Assembly: GCA_949287345.1 (NCBI GenBank) | Contig: CASEGD010000075.1 | Coordinates: 1 to 9,462, forward strand | DNA: 9,462 nucleotides | Reading direction: 5' to 3' | Source: an uncultured Phascolarctobacterium sp. | GTDB taxonomy: Bacteria > Bacillota > Negativicutes > Acidaminococcales > Acidaminococcaceae | In this document: positions 6,037 through 9,462 of the stretch, one piece after another | Numbering within the stretch: position 1 is the first letter of the stretch | How the letters are laid out: the number at the start of each line of letters is the position of its first letter | Program-made: the position numbers and the translations under genes | Notes under the pieces: model-generated | Databases searched by the model: none | Told to the model about the DNA's origin: nothing | Seen by the model: only the letters and a program-made list of their open reading frames with translations

Positions 6037-7845
6037 GTAAATTAAAACACGCAGGAATTTCAATATTGCCATAAAGGCTTCCTGCGGCAGTTCCACACTG
6101 CCGACCTGTTTCATGCGCTTTTTGCCTTCTTTTTGTTTTTCCAGCAGTTTGCGCTTACGGGTAATATCGCCGCCGTAGCATTTTGCCAGTACGTCTTTGC
6201 GCAGCGCGCGCACATTCTCGCGGGCGATAATTTTATTGCCAATAGCAGCCTGCACCGGTATTTCAAACATCTGACGCGGGATTAAGCCGCGCAGCTTTTC
6301 AACCAGCTGCCTGCCGCGCACGGTAGCTTTTTCGCGGTGTACGATGGCGCTCAAAGCGTCCACCGGGTCGCCGTTCAGCAAAATATCAACCTTCACCAAA
6401 TCGCTCATGCGGTAGCCTGCCAGCTCGTAATCCAGCGAAGCATAACCACGCGTTGCGGATTTCAAACGGTCGAAGTAATCAAAAATAATCTCGCTCAGCG
6501 GCAGCGCATAATGAATCATTACGCGCGTTTCGTCAAGGTAGGTCATGTTCTCATATTCACCGCGTTTTTCTTGCGACAGCTCCATTACAGCACCGACATA
6601 ATCCTTTGGCACAATAATCGTTGCGTTAACATAAGGCTCCTCAACGTGGTCAATAACGGTCGGGTCCGGGAAGTTGGACGGGTTATCCACCAGTTCCACG
6701 TCGCCGTTGGTGCGGAACACCTCATAAATTACGTTAGGCGCAGTGGTAATCAGCGCCAAATTATATTCGCGCTCAAGGCGTTCCTTGATAACATCCATGT
6801 GCAGCAGGCCCAAAAAGCCGCAGCGGAAGCCGAAGCCCAAAGCCACGGAAGTTTCCGGCTCAAACACCAGCGAAGCGTCGTTAAGCTGTAATTTTTCCAG
6901 CGCGTCGCGCAGATTATCGTAATCGGAATTTTCTACCGGGTACAGGCCGCAGTAAACCATCGGCGTCGCCTTGCGGTAGCCCGGCAAAGCCTCATCCGCC
7001 GGATTGTTGGCATCGGTAATGGTATCGCCCACGCGCGCGTCTTTTACGTTTTTAATGGCCGCTGCCAAAAAGCCTACCTGCCCTGCGTCCAGCTCATCCA
7101 CAGTCACCGGGTTCGGCTTAAACACGCCCACTTCGGTAACTTCAAACTCCGCGCCGGTCGCCATCATGCGGATTTTCATGCCTTTTTTTACTCTGCCGTC
7201 CATCACGCGGAAGTACAGCACAACGCCCTTGTAAGCATCAAACTTACTGTCAAACACCAGCGCTTTCAGCGGTTTTTGCGCGTCGCCGCTCGGCGCGGGG
7301 ATTTTTTCTACAATCGCTTCCAGTACATCCTCAATGCCGATGCCGGTTTTAGCGCTCGTCAGCACCGCTTCGGAAGCGTCGATCCCGATAACGTCCTCAA
7401 TTTCGTGCTTAACACGGTCAGGATCGGCGCTCGGCAAATCTATCTTGTTGATGACGGGAATAATCTCCAAATCATTATCCAGCGCCAGATATACGTTAGC
7501 CAGCGTCTGCGCCTCAATGCCCTGCGTAGCGTCGATAACCAGCAGCGCGCCCTCGCATGCAGCCAGCGCACGCGAAACCTCGTAGGTAAAATCGACGTGA
7601 CCCGGCGTATCGATAAAGTTCAGCATGTATTCCTGCCCGTCGCGGGCGTTGTAAATGCTGCGCACGGCCTGCGCCTTAATGGTAATGCCGCGCTCGCGCT
7701 CCAAATCCATGGAGTCTAAAATCTGCTCCTCCATCTCGCGCTTGGTAAGCGTGCCGGTGTATTCAATCAGGCGGTCCGCCAGCGTGCTTTTACCGTGGTC
7801 GATATGGGCGATGATGGAAAAATTGCGTATATGTTTTTGGTCCAT
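5977..7845 (-). CDS. lepA: Elongation factor 4 (LepA), back-translocating ribosomal GTPase
   Basis: Translational GTPase that binds the 70S ribosome and is proposed to promote back-translocation or assist 30S biogenesis. G motifs are intact: AHIDHGKS (13-20), DTPGH (79-83, with catalytic His83), NKID (133-136) and SAKTG (164-168). The LepA-specific C-terminal domain is present, with [14 protein letters not shown] and then [21 protein letters not shown] 7845 has an AAGGAG site 7 bases upstream. The canonical protein ends near residue 596. This frame then continues for 26 unusual, strongly hydrophobic residues ([10 protein letters not shown]...NNPF), because no stop occurs until 5977, inside the antisense strand of the Arc-like gene. 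That tail is either a real lineage-specific extension, a stop lost by mutation, or a sequencing error. No terminator is evident after the stop. Confidence 0.96.
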   Translation of the reverse strand: MDQKHIRNFSIIAHIDHGKSTLADRLIEYTGTLTKREMEEQILDSMDLERERGITIKAQAVRSIYNARDGQEYMLNFIDTPGHVDFTYEVSRALAACEGALLVIDATQGIEAQTLANVYLALDNDLEIIPVINKIDLPSADPDRVKHEIEDVIGIDASEAVLTSAKTGIGIEDVLEAIVEKIPAPSGDAQKPLKALVFDSKFDAYKGVVLYFRVMDGRVKKGMKIRMMATGAEFEVTEVGVFKPNPVTVDELDAGQVGFLAAAIKNVKDARVGDTITDANNPADEALPGYRKATPMVYCGLYPVENSDYDNLRDALEKLQLNDASLVFEPETSVALGFGFRCGFLGLLHMDVIKERLEREYNLALITTAPNVIYEVFRTNGDVELVDNPSNFPDPTVIDHVEEPYVNATIIVPKDYVGAVMELSQEKRGEYENMTYLDETRVMIHYALPLSEIIFDYFDRLKSATRGYASLDYELAGYRMSDLVKVDILLNGDPVDALSAIVHREKATVRGRQLVEKLRGLIPRQMFEIPVQAAIGNKIIARENVRALRKDVLAKCYGGDITRKRKLLEKQKEGKKRMKQVGSVELPQEAFMAILKFLRVLIYSIFNFNFAFLVFVIFNNPF

Positions 7846-7880
7846 TGCGTTCTCCTTATAAAAAACTCATCTGACTAATT

Positions 7881-7910
7881 ATTATACCATTTTAAGCCCT
7901 GTGCCCGCAA
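7881..7910 (-). promoter_or_regulatory. Extended -10 promoter of lepA
   Basis: Minus strand: TGG immediately before a consensus TATAAT (7886-7881), forming a TGn-extended -10, with a partial -35 TTGCGG (7910-7905) at 18 bases. The leader is about 30 bases with the AAGGAG site at 7857-7852. A second TATAAT (7929-7924) upstream lacks a good -35. Confidence 0.75.
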
Positions 7911-7967
7911 GCAGGCAAAGCGCATTATAAAAATTTCTGCCGCGGCAGGATTTATAACAAAAAGCCC

Positions 7968-7996
7968 TTGCGCATGCTTTTACTTTGTGGTAAAAT
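7968..7996 (+). promoter_or_regulatory. Promoter of rpsT
   Basis: Plus strand: -35 TTGCGC (7968-7973), a 17-base spacer ending in TGG, and -10 TAAAAT (7991-7996), so the -10 is also TGn-extended. Predicted start near 8003 gives a leader of about 32 bases with the AGGAGG site at 8021-8026. It points away from the lepA promoter. Confidence 0.75.
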
Positions 7997-8034
7997 TACT
8001 TGGTAAAGGTAATTGATGGTAGGAGGTGAATTCG

Positions 8035-8298
8035 TTGCCGAACATTAAATCTTCCGTTCGTAGTGTAAAAACTGATGCAGAACGCCGTGCAAAAAATGCA
8101 CCTGTTAAAGCTGCAATCCGTAACATTGCCCGCAAAGTAGTTGCTTTAACTGAAACCGGCACTCAAGAAGATGCAAAAGCTACTTATGTAACTGCATCCG
8201 GTTTAATCGATAAAGCAGCACGTAAAGGTATCATCCACAAAAACGCTGCCAACCGCAGAAAATCCAGACTTGCTAAAAAAGTCAATGCTATGGAATAA
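8035..8298 (+). CDS. rpsT: 30S ribosomal protein S20, UUG start
   Basis: Primary 16S rRNA-binding protein of the small subunit, 87 residues as is usual for S20. The N-terminus MPNIKSSVRSVKTDAERRAK and C-terminus NAANRRKSRLAKKVNAM are characteristic, and the whole protein is basic and helical. The start is TTG 8035, giving the canonical MPNIKS; the AGGAGG site (8021-8026) lies 8 bases upstream. An in-frame GTG at 8026 overlaps that site and would add three atypical residues, so it is rejected. E. coli rpsT also starts at UUG, where the weak start is tied to autogenous translational repression by S20. The same control may operate here, but that is inference. The gene is monocistronic, with its own promoter and terminator. 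Unlike in many Clostridia, no gpr or spoIIP gene separates it from lepA. Confidence 0.97.
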   Translation: MPNIKSSVRSVKTDAERRAKNAPVKAAIRNIARKVVALTETGTQEDAKATYVTASGLIDKAARKGIIHKNAANRRKSRLAKKVNAME

Positions 8299-8311
8299 TT
8301 TCCATATACAA

Positions 8312-8337
8312 AAAGCCTGCAAACACTTGCAGGCTTT
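8312..8337 (+). terminator. Terminator of rpsT, shared with dinB
   Basis: Perfect 11-bp stem AAAGCCTGCAA (8312-8322) with TTGCAGGCTTT (8327-8337), loop ACAC, followed on the + strand by ATTTTTT. On the minus strand the stem is followed by TTTTTG, so it can also end the convergent dinB transcript, whose stop codon is at 8352-8354. Confidence 0.92.
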
Positions 8338-8351
8338 ATTTTTTGCTTTTT

Positions 8352-9462
8352 TCAGCCGCGCTTGATGATGCCTTCGCCGAATTTGTTCTTTAAAAAATCC
8401 ACGGCGGCATTGCGCTTTTTAAGTTTTTCGTTATCGTTAAAGTTCAGCACCGGCGCAGCCCCCTCCTGCTCCAGATGCGATATGCTGACACCCAAGAGCC
8501 GCACGCCCTCGCTTAATTTTACCTGCTGCAAAAGCTTCAGCGCCAGCGCGTAAATTTCTTCGTCATAAGCCACCGGCATTTCGGAAGTTATGCTACGCGT
8601 AATGGTTTTAAACGAGCTGAACTTAACTTTAAGCGTTACCGTGTAGCCAACCAGCCCGTGGTTGCGCAGGCGCCAGCCGGTTTCGCCGCATAAATCGCGC
8701 ACTGCGCTGCGCAAATCGGCAGCGGCGTATAAATCCTTGTCGTAGGTATGTTCCTTGCCTATCGACTTGGCTTCCGTTTCGTTAACAACAGGGCGGTTAT
8801 CAATGCCGCGCGCCAAATCGTGTACCGTCTGCGCGTTGATGCCAAACACCCGCTGCAAAATTTTGATATCGGCAGCGGCAATTTTGCCAATGGTATCAAT
8901 GCCATATTTTAAAAGCTCCGCTTCGGCGGCTTTGCCAATGCCGAAAATTTTACGCACCGGCATCGGAGCAATAAAAGCAGCCGCTGTTTCGTGCTTAATC
9001 AGCACCAGCCCGTCCGGCTTTTCCAAATCTGATGCCAGCTTGGCTAAAAATTTATTCGGCGCCACGCCGACGGAAACGCGCAGTCCAGTTTCCTCGTAAA
9101 CTTTGGCTTTAATCGCCTTTGCAAGCGTTATTACGTCAGGATACAGCCCTTCCATGCCTGTAACGTCCAAAAACGCCTCATCGACCGAAAGTTGCTCAAC
9201 CAGCGGCGAAAACGTATGGAAGATTTCCATAATTTTATCGGAAACTTCTTTATATCGGCGCATGCGCCCCTGAATGAACACACCCTGCGGGCACAGGCGT
9301 TTGGCCATGTGCATCGGCATGGCGGAATGTACGCCGAATTTGCGCGCCTCATACGAGCATGTTGATACAACGCCGCGTCCGCTTAAGCCGCCGACAATTA
9401 CCGGCAAACCTTTCAGTTCCGGGTTATCAAGTTGTTCAACGGACGCAAAAAAGGCGTCCATA
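8352..9462 (-). CDS. dinB: DNA polymerase IV (Y-family translesion polymerase), 5'-truncated by the window
   Basis: Error-prone Y-family polymerase that bypasses DNA lesions and stalled forks. The visible part begins at the internal MDAFFASVEQ motif, whose second Asp is a conserved active-site-region residue. By alignment with E. coli DinB, the metal-binding Asp8 equivalent lies one codon beyond the window edge. The edge base gives a T just before ATG, consistent with a GAT codon. The true start is therefore outside, probably 8-15 residues upstream. The other catalytic pair is present in LSVDEAFLDVT (D94 and E95 of the visible part). Then come the NKFLAKLASDLEKPDG thumb/palm segment, the helix-hairpin-helix-type FGIGKAAEAELLKYGIDTIG, and a little-finger domain. 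The C-terminal clamp-binding position reads VLNFND, which departs from the usual QLxLF. The gene converges with rpsT. Confidence 0.96.
   Translation of the reverse strand, partial: MDAFFASVEQLDNPELKGLPVIVGGLSGRGVVSTCSYEARKFGVHSAMPMHMAKRLCPQGVFIQGRMRRYKEVSDKIMEIFHTFSPLVEQLSVDEAFLDVTGMEGLYPDVITLAKAIKAKVYEETGLRVSVGVAPNKFLAKLASDLEKPDGLVLIKHETAAAFIAPMPVRKIFGIGKAAEAELLKYGIDTIGKIAAADIKILQRVFGINAQTVHDLARGIDNRPVVNETEAKSIGKEHTYDKDLYAAADLRSAVRDLCGETGWRLRNHGLVGYTVTLKVKFSSFKTITRSITSEMPVAYDEEIYALALKLLQQVKLSEGVRLLGVSISHLEQEGAAPVLNFNDNEKLKKRNAAVDFLKNKFGEGIIKRG

Noticed and set aside
6337..6891. Plus-strand open frame of 184 codons opposite lepA
   Set aside because: It is antisense to conserved LepA domains, has no recognisable domain or translation signal, and its composition is typical of a shadow frame.
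8026..8034. GTG start at 8026 for rpsT
   Set aside because: It overlaps the AGGAGG site and adds three residues before the canonical MPNIKS start.

Overview
The window reads as the chromosome of a low-to-moderate GC Firmicute. The best guess is Negativicutes or a related gut Clostridia-type lineage. The basis is the lepA/rpsT neighbourhood, the strong AGGAGG-type ribosome binding sites, an M16C presequence-type protease paired with a DUF1848 protein, and Gram-positive-style terminators. The lineage call is an inference, because there is no rRNA or lineage marker gene. No insertion sequence, CRISPR array or prophage module is visible.

Layout, left to right. (1) A complete tRNA-Leu(CAA) on the + strand, closed by a strong terminator. 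(2) Convergent to it, a monocistronic minus-strand gene (281-1732). It encodes a 483-residue protein of unknown function with an N-terminal nuclease-like motif and a glycine-zipper membrane region. It has its own promoter and terminators on both sides. (3) A minus-strand two-gene operon: an M16C (PreP-like) zinc protease followed after 2 bases by a DUF1848 protein with a C-terminal radical-SAM-like CX3CX2C cluster. (4) A divergent intergenic region with a near-consensus promoter driving a 55-residue Arc-type ribbon-helix-helix protein on the + strand. (5) lepA (EF4) on the minus strand, whose 3' end runs 60 bases antisense into the ribbon-helix-helix gene. (6) A divergent lepA/rpsT control region. 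(7) rpsT (ribosomal protein S20) starting at UUG, with a bidirectional terminator. (8) The minus-strand dinB gene (DNA polymerase IV), cut by the right window edge.

Most of the window is housekeeping: translation (tRNA, EF4, S20), peptide turnover (M16C protease) and translesion synthesis (Pol IV). The accessory or poorly understood parts are the 483-residue protein, the DUF1848 protein and the small Arc-like regulator. The best candidate for something undescribed is the 483-residue protein, which may join a PD-(D/E)XK-like module to a membrane-inserting module. The lepA/Arc-gene 3' overlap and the repeats around the Arc-gene promoter also deserve a look.
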